From: Pseudolysobacter sp.
GTDB lineage: Bacteria; Pseudomonadota; Gammaproteobacteria; Xanthomonadales; Rhodanobacteraceae
NCBI GenBank assembly: GCA_025351985.1
Contig: JANXUW010000469.1
Span: 1-5,188, forward strand
Direction: 5' to 3'
DNA length: 5,188 bases
The notes beneath the pieces are model-generated. The model ran no database searches, was not told the DNA's origin, and was given only the letters and a program-made list of their open reading frames with translations. Position numbers and translations under genes: made by a program. Below, one piece after another: positions 1-4,826 of the stretch. Position 1 is the stretch's first letter. Each line of letters begins with the position of its first letter.

Positions 1-1
1 G

Positions 2-415
2 CCGGATATCCACAACATGCCGGCGATGAACGACCTGGACCTCAGCTACAACCAGCTCAGTGGCCCGATGGAGTGCCTCGGTGTGGGCGCGCCGTGCAAC
101 AGCGGCCTGCCGCAACTCGTGGCGATCGACGTCAGCCACAATCTGCTCGGCGGTCCGTTTCCGACCCTCGATGGCCTCGGCAGCCTGCAGTATTTCAGAG
201 TCAGCTACAACCGCATTACAGGGCCGATCATGGCAATGCCTGCGCACCAGCAGCAGATGCTCAGCGAGGTTTGCCCGAACCCGATGAACCTGACGCCGCA
301 GCCGGGCATCGATGACTACTGGCCAAGCACGATCCAGGGCAATCCGATCCCGTGGTGGGGGCCGGCCGGTGCTTACAACAGTTGTGATCTGATCCTGCGG
401 GCCGAGTTCGATTGA
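2..415 (+). CDS. Leucine-rich-repeat protein, C-terminal part (5' end outside window)
   Basis: The frame is open from base 2 and ends at TGA 413-415, so about 137 C-terminal residues are present and the true start lies upstream. The first ATG at 17 is internal, not a start. Two clear repeats read LDLSYNQLSGP and IDVSHNLLGGPFP, followed by a more diverged FRVSYNRITGPI. This LxLSxNxLxGxxP form is the plant-type LRR subclass. After the repeats comes a tail of about 60 residues rich in Pro, Trp and Gly, ending in CDLILRAEFD, which probably caps the solenoid. Cysteines in the repeat region and tail could form disulfides, which would suit a secreted or surface protein, but the signal peptide is not in view. 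LRR solenoids mostly bind other proteins; no ligand can be inferred here. The LRR assignment is firm; export and role are guesses. Confidence 0.85.
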   Translation, partial: PDIHNMPAMNDLDLSYNQLSGPMECLGVGAPCNSGLPQLVAIDVSHNLLGGPFPTLDGLGSLQYFRVSYNRITGPIMAMPAHQQQMLSEVCPNPMNLTPQPGIDDYWPSTIQGNPIPWWGPAGAYNSCDLILRAEFD

Positions 416-556
416 GTTGTCGTCGACCGCGAATGCATGAAGAGCCGGTTCATCCGGGCCGGCCTTGCGGAGCTTGCGCTTGACGCAATCCGTTTTGCGA
501 ATGTCGATCACAAGAATGCTGCGCAACAAGATATGTCGAGACTAAACTCGGCATCC
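416..556. other. Intergenic spacer after the LRR gene
   Basis: This is the first part of a 319-base stretch (416-734) without an intact gene. An open frame runs through it from ATG 437 into the hydrolase-like remnant, but residues before 557 resemble nothing I recognise. TTGCG and CGCAA around 474-488 could form a small 5-bp hairpin followed by a short T-run. This is too weak to call a terminator for the LRR gene. I see no RNA gene here. Confidence 0.5.
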
Positions 557-688
557 ATGAATTCCGCAACTCCCAACGACTGGCTCAAAGCGGGCGAATT
601 TTTCGAGCATCGCGGCCATCGCATATTCTGGCGCGCTAGCGAGCGCGGAATAGCGTGTATCTCGCGTGCTGAGATCAGCTCGACGTAG
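557..688 (+). pseudogene. Probable remnant: N-terminus of an alpha/beta-fold hydrolase
   Basis: From ATG 557 to TAG 686-688 the frame encodes 43 residues. The segment WLKAGEFFEHRGHRIFWR looks like the N-terminal lead-in of haloalkane dehalogenase or epoxide hydrolase type alpha/beta hydrolases. In these, a 'FFxxRGHRIFYR' strand precedes an LLLIHGFP oxyanion-hole motif. Here similarity stops after the RASERG segment. The remaining residues (IACISRAEI...) carry no HGxP motif, no nucleophile elbow and no catalytic triad. I infer a gene that lost nearly all of its body by deletion, leaving about 30 recognisable residues. The frame is also open upstream to ATG 437, but that part is not hydrolase-like. 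It could instead be a chance match in a short open frame. Confidence 0.42.
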
Positions 689-694
689 GATAAT
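689..694 (+). promoter_or_regulatory. Possible -10 box for the radical SAM gene
   Basis: GATAAT matches the sigma70 -10 consensus at five of six positions and lies 41 bases before the ATG at 735. That would give a leader of roughly 34 bases. There is no convincing -35 box 16-18 bases upstream, so this is weak. Confidence 0.3.
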
Positions 695-734
695 TCTCCG
701 GTTTCCACGAACCAGCGAATCATCCACACACGTC

Positions 735-1817
735 ATGTCACAGCAAGGTTTCATCAAAGGCCGCGGCACTGCGATCCAGCCGAACGCGCGATTCGAATCC
801 ACGCATACCGAAGTCCAGGACGACGGCTGGATCGGCGATCCGGACGACACACCGCCGATCGCGCGCACGCATGTCACCGAAGAACGCGCACGCTCGATCA
901 TCAGCCACAACGCATCGCCGGATGTGCCGATCGATGCGTCGCTGAATCCATATCGCGGTTGCGAACACGGTTGCTCGTATTGCTTCGCGCGGCCTACGCA
1001 TGCGTATATTAATCCCTCGCCGGGCCTGGATTTCGAGACGAAACTTTTCGCCAAGACCAATGCCGCAGCGGTGCTCGAAGCCGTGCTGGCAAAACCGTCG
1101 TATCGCTGCGTCACGATTACGCTGGGCACCAACACCGATCCGTACCAGCCGATCGAGCGGCGTTATGCGATCACGCGCCAGGTGCTGGAAGTGCTTGCAC
1201 GCACACGCCATCCGGTCGCGATCATCACCAAGAATGCGCTGATCGAACGCGATCTCGATCTGCTGGTCGATTTGGCGCGCGATGGCCTAGTACGCGTGAT
1301 GGTGTCGATCACGACGCTCGACAATCGCTTGTCGAGCAAACTCGAACCGCGCGCGTCTGCACCGCATCGGCGCATCGAGACCGTGCGTGTGCTGAGCGCT
1401 GCGGGGGTTCCGGTCAGCGTGCTGGTGGCACCGCTAATCCCGATGATCACGGATCGGTTTCTCGAAGAAATCCTAGAGCTTTCGCACGCGGCGGGCGCGC
1501 AGGGTGCGGGTTATGTGCTGATTCGCCTGCCGCACGAGGTGAAGGATATTTTCCGCGACTGGTTGCGTATGCATTTCCCCGATCGCGCCGAGCATGTGAT
1601 GATCCTGATCCAGCAGATGCGTGGTGGTCGCGATTACGACGCGCGCTTCGGCACACGCATGAAAGGCGAAGGCGTATTCGCCGATCTGCTCAAGGCGCGT
1701 TTCACACGTATGCAGCGTCAGCTCGGACTGAGTTTACGCTCGGAAAATCCGCTGGATACGAGTCTGTTTCGCGCGCCGCGCAAACCGCAGTCGCAAGGCG
1801 ATTTGTTCGGGAGCTAG
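735..1817 (+). CDS. PA0069 family radical SAM protein
   Basis: A complete 360-residue protein from ATG 735 to TAG 1815-1817. The N-terminal KGRGTAIQPNARF segment is characteristic of this family. It is followed by NPYRGCEHGCSYCFAR, which supplies the CxxxCxxC triad (Cys76, Cys80, Cys83) that binds the radical SAM [4Fe-4S] cluster. TLGTNTDPYQPIE and the C-terminal RGGRDYDARFGTRMKGEG are further family blocks. The domain is related to spore photoproduct lyase (SplB-like), so a radical reaction started by cleavage of S-adenosylmethionine is expected. The substrate of this branch is not known to me. A GTG at 666 in the same frame would add 23 residues, but they lack family character and the conserved region starts just after Met735. 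No clear Shine-Dalgarno is visible. The gene is convergent with rpiA and appears to be transcribed alone. Confidence 0.93.
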   Translation: MSQQGFIKGRGTAIQPNARFESTHTEVQDDGWIGDPDDTPPIARTHVTEERARSIISHNASPDVPIDASLNPYRGCEHGCSYCFARPTHAYINPSPGLDFETKLFAKTNAAAVLEAVLAKPSYRCVTITLGTNTDPYQPIERRYAITRQVLEVLARTRHPVAIITKNALIERDLDLLVDLARDGLVRVMVSITTLDNRLSSKLEPRASAPHRRIETVRVLSAAGVPVSVLVAPLIPMITDRFLEEILELSHAAGAQGAGYVLIRLPHEVKDIFRDWLRMHFPDRAEHVMILIQQMRGGRDYDARFGTRMKGEGVFADLLKARFTRMQRQLGLSLRSENPLDTSLFRAPRKPQSQGDLFGS

Positions 1818-1831
1818 GCGCGTTTGGTTTG

Positions 1832-1930
1832 GAACCAGGGAACATTAAAAAGAGCCGTCATTCCAGCCTGCGCTGGAATGACGAGCAAAAGCTTTTGCTC
1901 TAGTTATCCCTCGTTTCCCGTTCCCTGTTC
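1832..1930. repeat. Nested inverted-repeat module, possibly MITE/REPIN-like
   Basis: The outer ends are near-inverted copies: GAACCAGGGAAC at 1832-1843, and GAACAGGGAAC on the minus strand at 1920-1930, differing by one inserted C. Inside are a perfect 12-bp stem with a CTGC loop at 1856-1883 (arms CGTCATTCCAGC and GCTGGAATGACG) and, sharing one base, the perfect 18-bp palindrome GAGCAAAAGCTTTTGCTC at 1883-1900. Arms of the GTCATTCC...GGAATGAC type are common as dispersed intergenic repeats in this bacterial order. Terminal inverted repeats with internal hairpins in about 100 bases resemble a small non-coding repeat element. Whether it is repeated in this genome cannot be seen from one window. 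Confidence 0.5.
1847..1883 (-). terminator. Rho-independent terminator for the rpiA end of the minus-strand block
   Basis: Read on the minus strand, the perfect 12-bp stem at 1856-1883 with a 4-base loop is followed after four bases (GCTC) by five T residues at 1851-1847. It lies about 77 bases after the rpiA stop codon. The four-base gap before the T-run makes it less than ideal. In the plus direction only TTTT within the adjoining palindrome follows, so termination of the radical SAM gene here is less certain. Confidence 0.6.
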
Positions 1931-1944
1931 TCGCATCGGGAACG
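1919..1944. repeat. Inverted repeat CGTTCCC / GGGAACG
   Basis: Seven-base perfect arms at 1919-1925 and 1938-1944 flank a 12-base loop, just beyond the rpiA stop codon. It overlaps the right end of the larger repeat module. It could form a second, weaker hairpin in rpiA mRNA; there is no T-run. Confidence 0.4.
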
Positions 1945-1959
1945 TCCGCGCAGAATTCC

Positions 1960-2601
1960 CTAAAGCGTTTCTGCGCCCATGATCACCACATCCGCGCGCC
2001 GTTTTGCGAACAGGCCGACACAGACCACGCCGGTGATCTGGTTGTAGTCGGCTTCGAGCGCGGACGGATCGGTGATGCGCAAATTGTGCACATCCAGAAT
2101 CCAGTTGCCGTTGTCGGTGATGATGCCATCGCGCCACACCGGCGTGCCGCCGCGCTTGACGATTTCGCGCGCGACATAACTGCGCGCCATCGGGATCACT
2201 TCGACCGGCAGCGGAAACTTGCCGAGCACATCGACGCGTTTCACGCTGTCGATCATGCAGACAAACTTGCGCGATGCCGCGGCGATGATTTTTTCGCGCG
2301 TGAGCGCGGCGCCACCGCCCTTGATCAGGCAACGTTGCGGATCGCATTCGTCGGCGCCATCGACATACACCGGAATTTCGCCGGCACTGTTGAGATCGAT
2401 CACGCGAATGCCGAGTTTCTTCAGCAAGGCCGTGCTTTGTTCGGAGCTTGATACAGCCGCTTCGATACGATCGGCCCGGCGGCCGAGTTCGTCGATGAAA
2501 AAAGCCACGGTCGAGCCGGTGCCGACGCCAACGATCGTGCCGTCTTCGATGTGGCGAATGGCTTGCTCGGCGGCCAGGCGTTTTTGTTCGTCGCGATTCA
2601 T
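1960..2601 (-). CDS. rpiA: Ribose-5-phosphate isomerase A
   Basis: The cytosolic enzyme interconverts ribose 5-phosphate and ribulose 5-phosphate in the non-oxidative pentose phosphate pathway, supplying ribose for nucleotides. The product has 213 residues, against about 219 for E. coli RpiA. The phosphate-binding loop [16 protein letters not shown] lies near residues 25-40. The active-site blocks are [10 protein letters not shown] (Asp81, Asp84) and [12 protein letters not shown] (Lys94, Glu103), with numbering that coincides with the catalytic residues of the E. coli enzyme. [16 protein letters not shown] follows. I chose ATG 2601 because the family begins at [15 protein letters not shown] and a purine-rich GAGCGGA precedes it. 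A TTG at 2673 in frame would add 24 unrelated residues. It is the last gene of the minus-strand block, 78 bases after the EVE-domain gene and before a terminator. Confidence 0.97.
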   Translation of the reverse strand: MNRDEQKRLAAEQAIRHIEDGTIVGVGTGSTVAFFIDELGRRADRIEAAVSSSEQSTALLKKLGIRVIDLNSAGEIPVYVDGADECDPQRCLIKGGGAALTREKIIAAASRKFVCMIDSVKRVDVLGKFPLPVEVIPMARSYVAREIVKRGGTPVWRDGIITDNGNWILDVHNLRITDPSALEADYNQITGVVCVGLFAKRRADVVIMGAETL

Positions 2602-2679
2602 GGAGTTCCGCTCTTGTCGATTGATCTGGTGGTGGTTTTCGATACTGTTGCGTACGTTTATACGGCTATTCAAAATTTA

Positions 2680-3132
2680 TCATTCCAGCGCAAGAATGAA
2701 TTGCCATTGATCCGGCGTGACCGGCAGCACCGAAAGCCGATTGCCGCGACGGGTCAGGGCGAAGTCGCCGAGTTCGGTGCGCTCTTTCAATTCATTCAGG
2801 CTGATCGTGCGTTCCAGCTTGCGTTTGTAGCCAACATCGACCATCAGCCAGCGCGGTTCGTCGCGTTTGCTGCCCGCATCGAAATAATCGCTGTTGGGAT
2901 CGAATTGGGTTGGATCGGGATACGCCGAGCACAGGATTTCTGCAAGCCCGACCACGCCGGGTTCGGCGCAATTCGAGTGATAGAACAACACGCCATCACC
3001 TTTGCGCATGCCGTCGCGCATGAAATTGCGCGCCTGATAATTGCGCACGCCGTTCCACGGTTCGCGTTTGCGCTGCTTGAGCATGTCGATGGAAAATTCT
3101 TCGGGCTCGGATTTCATCAGCCAGTAGGCCAT
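2680..3132 (-). CDS. EVE-domain (PUA-like) protein, thymocyte nuclear protein 1 family
   Basis: A complete 150-residue protein that is essentially a single EVE domain. Family blocks are visible in order: WLMKSEP (residues 4-10), WNGVRNYQARN (26-36), KGDGVLFYHSN (44-54), VGLAEI (61-66), and near the end RLSVLPVTPDQW (132-143). EVE is a PUA/YTH-like fold with an aromatic pocket; known members bind modified bases in DNA or RNA, such as modified cytosines. In proteobacteria such single-domain proteins are widespread housekeeping accessories, often suspected of an RNA role; the ligand here is unknown. The start ATG 3132 is well placed after AGAGGA at a normal Shine-Dalgarno distance, one of the better ribosome sites in the window. 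It lies 30 bases after fau and 78 bases before rpiA, so it is likely cotranscribed with both. Confidence 0.93.
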   Translation of the reverse strand: MAYWLMKSEPEEFSIDMLKQRKREPWNGVRNYQARNFMRDGMRKGDGVLFYHSNCAEPGVVGLAEILCSAYPDPTQFDPNSDYFDAGSKRDEPRWLMVDVGYKRKLERTISLNELKERTELGDFALTRRGNRLSVLPVTPDQWQFILALE

Positions 3133-3162
3133 GGTGTTTTCCTCTTTTCTGAGCCGAAGCGG

Positions 3163-3777
3163 TCAGTCTGAATGGTTAGTTTGGCGAGTACACGCAATCA
3201 GCTCGCGCTCGGTCGCGACAAAATCCAGACGCACGTCCCAGCTCTCGCCGGTCAGTTCCGGCAATTCCTGCAAACTGTAGCCGATCCCGACCAGCAATGG
3301 CTTGCCCGGACGCGGTCGATTCTGCAGGAACGCAAAACTGCGATCGTAAAATCCACCGCCAAAACCCAGCCGATAACCGTCGCGATTGAATCCGAGCAGC
3401 GGCAGCAAAACCAGATCGAGCGCGGCAGGCGCGATGCTGTCGGCGAAAGCGACATCGGGCTCGGGAATACCGTAGCGATTGGTGAGAAGCGGCGCACCCG
3501 GACGCCATGCGGCAAAACTCAAATCGCGTTGCGGCTGGATCATCGGCAGACAATACGTTTGGCCTCGGCGCAACAGGCGCGATACGGCGGCATGCAGCGA
3601 CAACTCACCCGCACTCGCCCAATAGCCGGCGATAAACGCGCTGTCGAGAAATTGCGGCAATTGTTCGAGCGAGCGTGCCACGCCTTCCGCGGCGGCGATG
3701 CGTGCCCCCGGCGTGAGGCCGGCACGGCGCACGCGCAGTTCCGTACGTTGATTTTGACGGCGGTCGGGAATGCTCAA
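3163..3777 (-). CDS. fau: 5-formyltetrahydrofolate cyclo-ligase (TTG start)
   Basis: This enzyme (ygfA/fau; 5,10-methenyltetrahydrofolate synthetase) uses ATP to convert 5-formyltetrahydrofolate into 5,10-methenyltetrahydrofolate, recycling a stored folate form. The product is 204 residues, near family length. The N-terminal basic segment RVRRAGLTPGAR (16-26) corresponds to the family's RxxRRxLxP start. YWASAGELSL lies at 52-61, NRYGIPEP at 100-107, and the signature LGFNRDGYRLGFGGGFYDR at 128-146 forms the nucleotide/folate site. No ATG exists in a suitable place. TTG 3777 gives about ten residues before the conserved core and is the best start, though no Shine-Dalgarno is visible. The gene follows 6S RNA, the ssrS-ygfA order known in E. 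coli, where both are cotranscribed. A short ATG-initiated frame ends exactly over this start codon. Confidence 0.94.
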   Translation of the reverse strand: MSIPDRRQNQRTELRVRRAGLTPGARIAAAEGVARSLEQLPQFLDSAFIAGYWASAGELSLHAAVSRLLRRGQTYCLPMIQPQRDLSFAAWRPGAPLLTNRYGIPEPDVAFADSIAPAALDLVLLPLLGFNRDGYRLGFGGGFYDRSFAFLQNRPRPGKPLLVGIGYSLQELPELTGESWDVRLDFVATERELIACTRQTNHSD

Positions 3778-3800
3778 GATCGATTCGCGCAGAGTGACAT
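3774..3800 (-). CDS. Possible 8-codon leader peptide overlapping the fau start
   Basis: ATG at 3800-3798 opens a frame encoding MSLCANRS and stopping at TGA 3776-3774. The stop overlaps the fau TTG as TTGA, a stop-start arrangement typical of translational coupling. Coupling would explain a weak TTG start without its own ribosome site. The ATG has no strong Shine-Dalgarno either, and so short a frame can occur by chance. Confidence 0.25.
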   Translation of the reverse strand: MSLCANRS

Positions 3801-3896
3801 GGATACGAATTCTACGCTGCCAGGCAAACCGACCCGATCAGATTTTTGAAATAAACAGTGCAGGCCGCGGTTGCACGAAAATGGATTCAAGTATCA

Positions 3897-3947
3897 AGAG
3901 CGCCGCTGGTATGGGTGCGCTCATCACACCCATACAAGCGGCGCCCT
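3897..3947 (-). terminator. Strong hairpin directly after 6S RNA (attenuator, terminator or processing site)
   Basis: On the minus strand, GCGCCGCT (3944-3937) pairs perfectly with AGCGGCGC (3907-3900). After a single mismatch comes a further 9-bp stem containing TATGGGTG/CACCCATA, with a 9-base loop. Two outer pairs extend it to 3897/3947. The base abuts the 3' end of the 6S RNA closing stem. Only UCUU, not a real U-run, follows, so it is a poor classical terminator. It may protect or define the 6S 3' end, or reduce read-through into fau. The structure is clearly visible; the function is inferred. Confidence 0.55.
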
Positions 3948-4127
3948 CCACCATGACGATGCGCATCGAACGACCTTGATCCAGAGGATCAGGTGGGATA
4001 ACTGGCGAGGCCTTAGGCTTTCCGCACGAGGCGGACATGCACACAGCTTTCGACGCTGCTAACCCGGGTCGTTAAATAGGACCAAGGCATATGTAAGAAT
4101 GCGCGGTCGTGAACGGCAGGGGACACC
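3943..4127 (-). ncRNA. ssrS: 6S RNA
   Basis: 6S RNA (about 185 nt here) mimics an open promoter and binds the sigma70 RNA polymerase holoenzyme, reducing transcription in stationary phase. The position between zapA and fau is the conserved location in gammaproteobacteria. The minus strand carries typical blocks: GTGTGCATGTCCGC, GGAAAGCCTAAGGCC (compare AAGCCTTAA in E. coli), and CACCTGATCC-TCT-GGATCAAGG, matching the E. coli CACCTTGAACC...GGTTCAAGG hairpin. The ends pair as a long closing stem: GCGCAT (4104-4099) with ATGCGC (3966-3961), ACGA (4110-4107) with TCGT (3959-3956), and CCCCTGCC (4122-4115) with GGTGGAGG (3952-3945), with one mismatch and wobbles. The unpaired middle fits the central bubble. 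Exact ends are estimates from the promoter and stem. Short open frames across this region are shadows. Confidence 0.9.
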
Positions 4128-4131
4128 AGTG

Positions 4132-4434
4132 CTATTTTATGGAGCCTGCGAGCGCGCTATCAAGTTTTATTTTCAGCGCGTGCATGTGCTGCGAGATTGC
4201 GCCGGCTTCACTCTGGTTGTGCTGCTTCAATGTGACCAGTTCGTGCGCGATATTCAGTGCCGCCAGCACCGCAATACGTTCGGCGCCGGGTGCACGCGCC
4301 GCCGCACGCACTTCGCGCATCTTGCCATCCAGATAACTTGCGGCGGCGAGCAGACCGTCACGCTCTTCCGGCGTGCAGGCGATCAGGTATTCACGATCGA
4401 GAATATGTACCGTGACGGGTTCGGCCGCACTCAT
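4132..4434 (-). CDS. zapA: Cell division protein ZapA
   Basis: ZapA binds FtsZ in the cytoplasm and promotes bundling and stability of the Z-ring. The product has exactly 100 residues, close to the usual 100-110. The N-terminal globular part carries VTVHILDREYLIACTPEE (7-24) and LLAAASYLDGKMREVR, the standard ZapA core. GAERIAVLAALNIAHEL (50-66) follows, then a C-terminal helix (about 67-100) suited to the coiled-coil dimer or tetramer. ATG 4434 is chosen because the family starts there and GGAG lies 8 bases upstream; the frame is open farther up but that part is the zapB-like gene in another frame. ATG and the upstream stop overlap as ATGA, indicating coupled translation with the zapB-like gene. 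The 3' end doubles as the 6S RNA promoter. Confidence 0.96.
   Translation of the reverse strand: MSAAEPVTVHILDREYLIACTPEERDGLLAAASYLDGKMREVRAAARAPGAERIAVLAALNIAHELVTLKQHNQSEAGAISQHMHALKIKLDSALAGSIK
4134..4163 (-). promoter_or_regulatory. Sigma70-type promoter for 6S RNA, inside the end of zapA
   Basis: On the minus strand TTGATA (4163-4158, five of six consensus bases) is separated by 18 bases from TAAAAT (4139-4134, five of six). The last T of the -10 box is the first base of the zapA TAG stop codon. Predicted transcription starts near 4127, just outside the 6S closing stem. Confidence 0.7.
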
Positions 4435-4655
4435 GCATTGCTCTCCAGCGATTTCAGCCGCACGATCATCGCCTCGACGCGCGAGCGCGCCTGTTCGTTT
4501 TTCGCCAGCAGGCCGGCGCGTTCGGCGACCAGTTGTTCCTGGCTGTGACGCAGGCTGCGGTTCTCTTCGCCGAGGCGGCGACACATCTCGATCAGACGAT
4601 CAAGCTGCGTGCTGATGTCGCGCAGTTCCGGGAGCGTCGTGATCGTGTCGGTCAT
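4431..4655 (-). CDS. ZapB-like coiled-coil cell division protein (TIGR02449-type)
   Basis: A 74-residue, highly charged protein predicted to be almost entirely a coiled coil: leucines and other hydrophobics recur at heptad spacing from about residue 9 (LRDISTQLDRLIEMCRRL) to SLRHSQEQLVAERAGLLAK and on to IVRLKSLE. It has no membrane segment. Small coiled-coil genes of this kind stand directly before zapA in many gammaproteobacteria and are annotated as TIGR02449 family or ZapB-like. ZapB links ZapA to the division apparatus, so a Z-ring role is a reasonable inference from context and shape rather than from a diagnostic motif. The stop overlaps the zapA start by four bases (ATGA). There is no Shine-Dalgarno; a strong promoter ends only seven bases before ATG 4655, so the message may be leaderless. 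Confidence 0.85.
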   Translation of the reverse strand: MTDTITTLPELRDISTQLDRLIEMCRRLGEENRSLRHSQEQLVAERAGLLAKNEQARSRVEAMIVRLKSLESNA

Positions 4656-4662
4656 GACGCGG

Positions 4663-4692
4663 ACTATAAGCAGGGTTGTCGGGTCCGGTCAA
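4663..4692 (-). promoter_or_regulatory. Sigma70-type promoter for the zapB-like/zapA block
   Basis: TTGACC (4692-4687) and TATAGT (4668-4663) are separated by 18 bases on the minus strand; each matches five of six consensus positions. The expected start at about 4657-4655 coincides with the ATG of the zapB-like gene, predicting a leader of zero to two bases. The region 4656-4826 between the divergent genes holds this and the ygfB promoter candidate. Confidence 0.7.
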
Positions 4693-4789
4693 CGCGCAGC
4701 GCAGCGAGAATACGTCGCGCCCGCGAAATCGGTCGAGCGTATCGTGTTCCAGGTCAAGCCCGGCAGCGCTGCTAGGCGTCGGGATGAGC

Positions 4790-4798
4790 TGGTAGAAT
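4790..4798 (+). promoter_or_regulatory. Extended -10 promoter candidate for ygfB
   Basis: TGGTAGAAT combines the extended -10 TGn element with TAGAAT (five of six). No good -35 box is visible, which is tolerated for extended -10 promoters. Transcription would start near 4805, leaving a leader of roughly 22 bases before ATG 4827. Confidence 0.5.
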
Positions 4799-4826
4799 AA
4801 GGCCGAATCCGATTTTGCCTGCGACC

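Noticed and set aside
480..508. TTGACG at 480-485 as the -35 box of a promoter for the remnant
   Set aside because: No acceptable -10 box lies 16-18 bases downstream.
508..729. Minus-strand 73-codon frame opposite the hydrolase-like segment
   Set aside because: No motif or ribosome site was recognised; the plus-strand reading has a better family resemblance.
542..1135. Long minus-strand open frame of 197 codons opposite the radical SAM gene and hydrolase remnant
   Set aside because: It is antisense to a firmly identified conserved protein, shows no recognisable domain, and such frames are common in GC-rich DNA.
1856..1900. CRISPR-like or toxin-antitoxin interpretation of the repeats
   Set aside because: There is one hairpin and one palindrome, without regularly spaced direct repeats or a linked protein gene.
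2640..2679. Possible separate rpiA promoter (minus-strand TTGAAT followed by TATAAA)
   Set aside because: The boxes are only about five bases apart and no correctly spaced alternative pair is convincing, so cotranscription with the EVE gene is the simpler reading.
2219..3171. Two long plus-strand frames (2219-2710 and 2551-3171) opposite rpiA and the EVE gene
   Set aside because: Both lie opposite conserved genes, with no family motifs; they are mirror artefacts of GC-rich codon use.
3172..3849. 225-codon plus-strand frame opposite fau
   Set aside because: The minus strand encodes an unmistakable cyclo-ligase with its signature motif; the plus product has no recognisable features.
3838..4062. 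Small frames across the 6S RNA region on both strands
   Set aside because: They overlap the 6S RNA structure and its downstream hairpin, lack ribosome sites, and resemble no protein.
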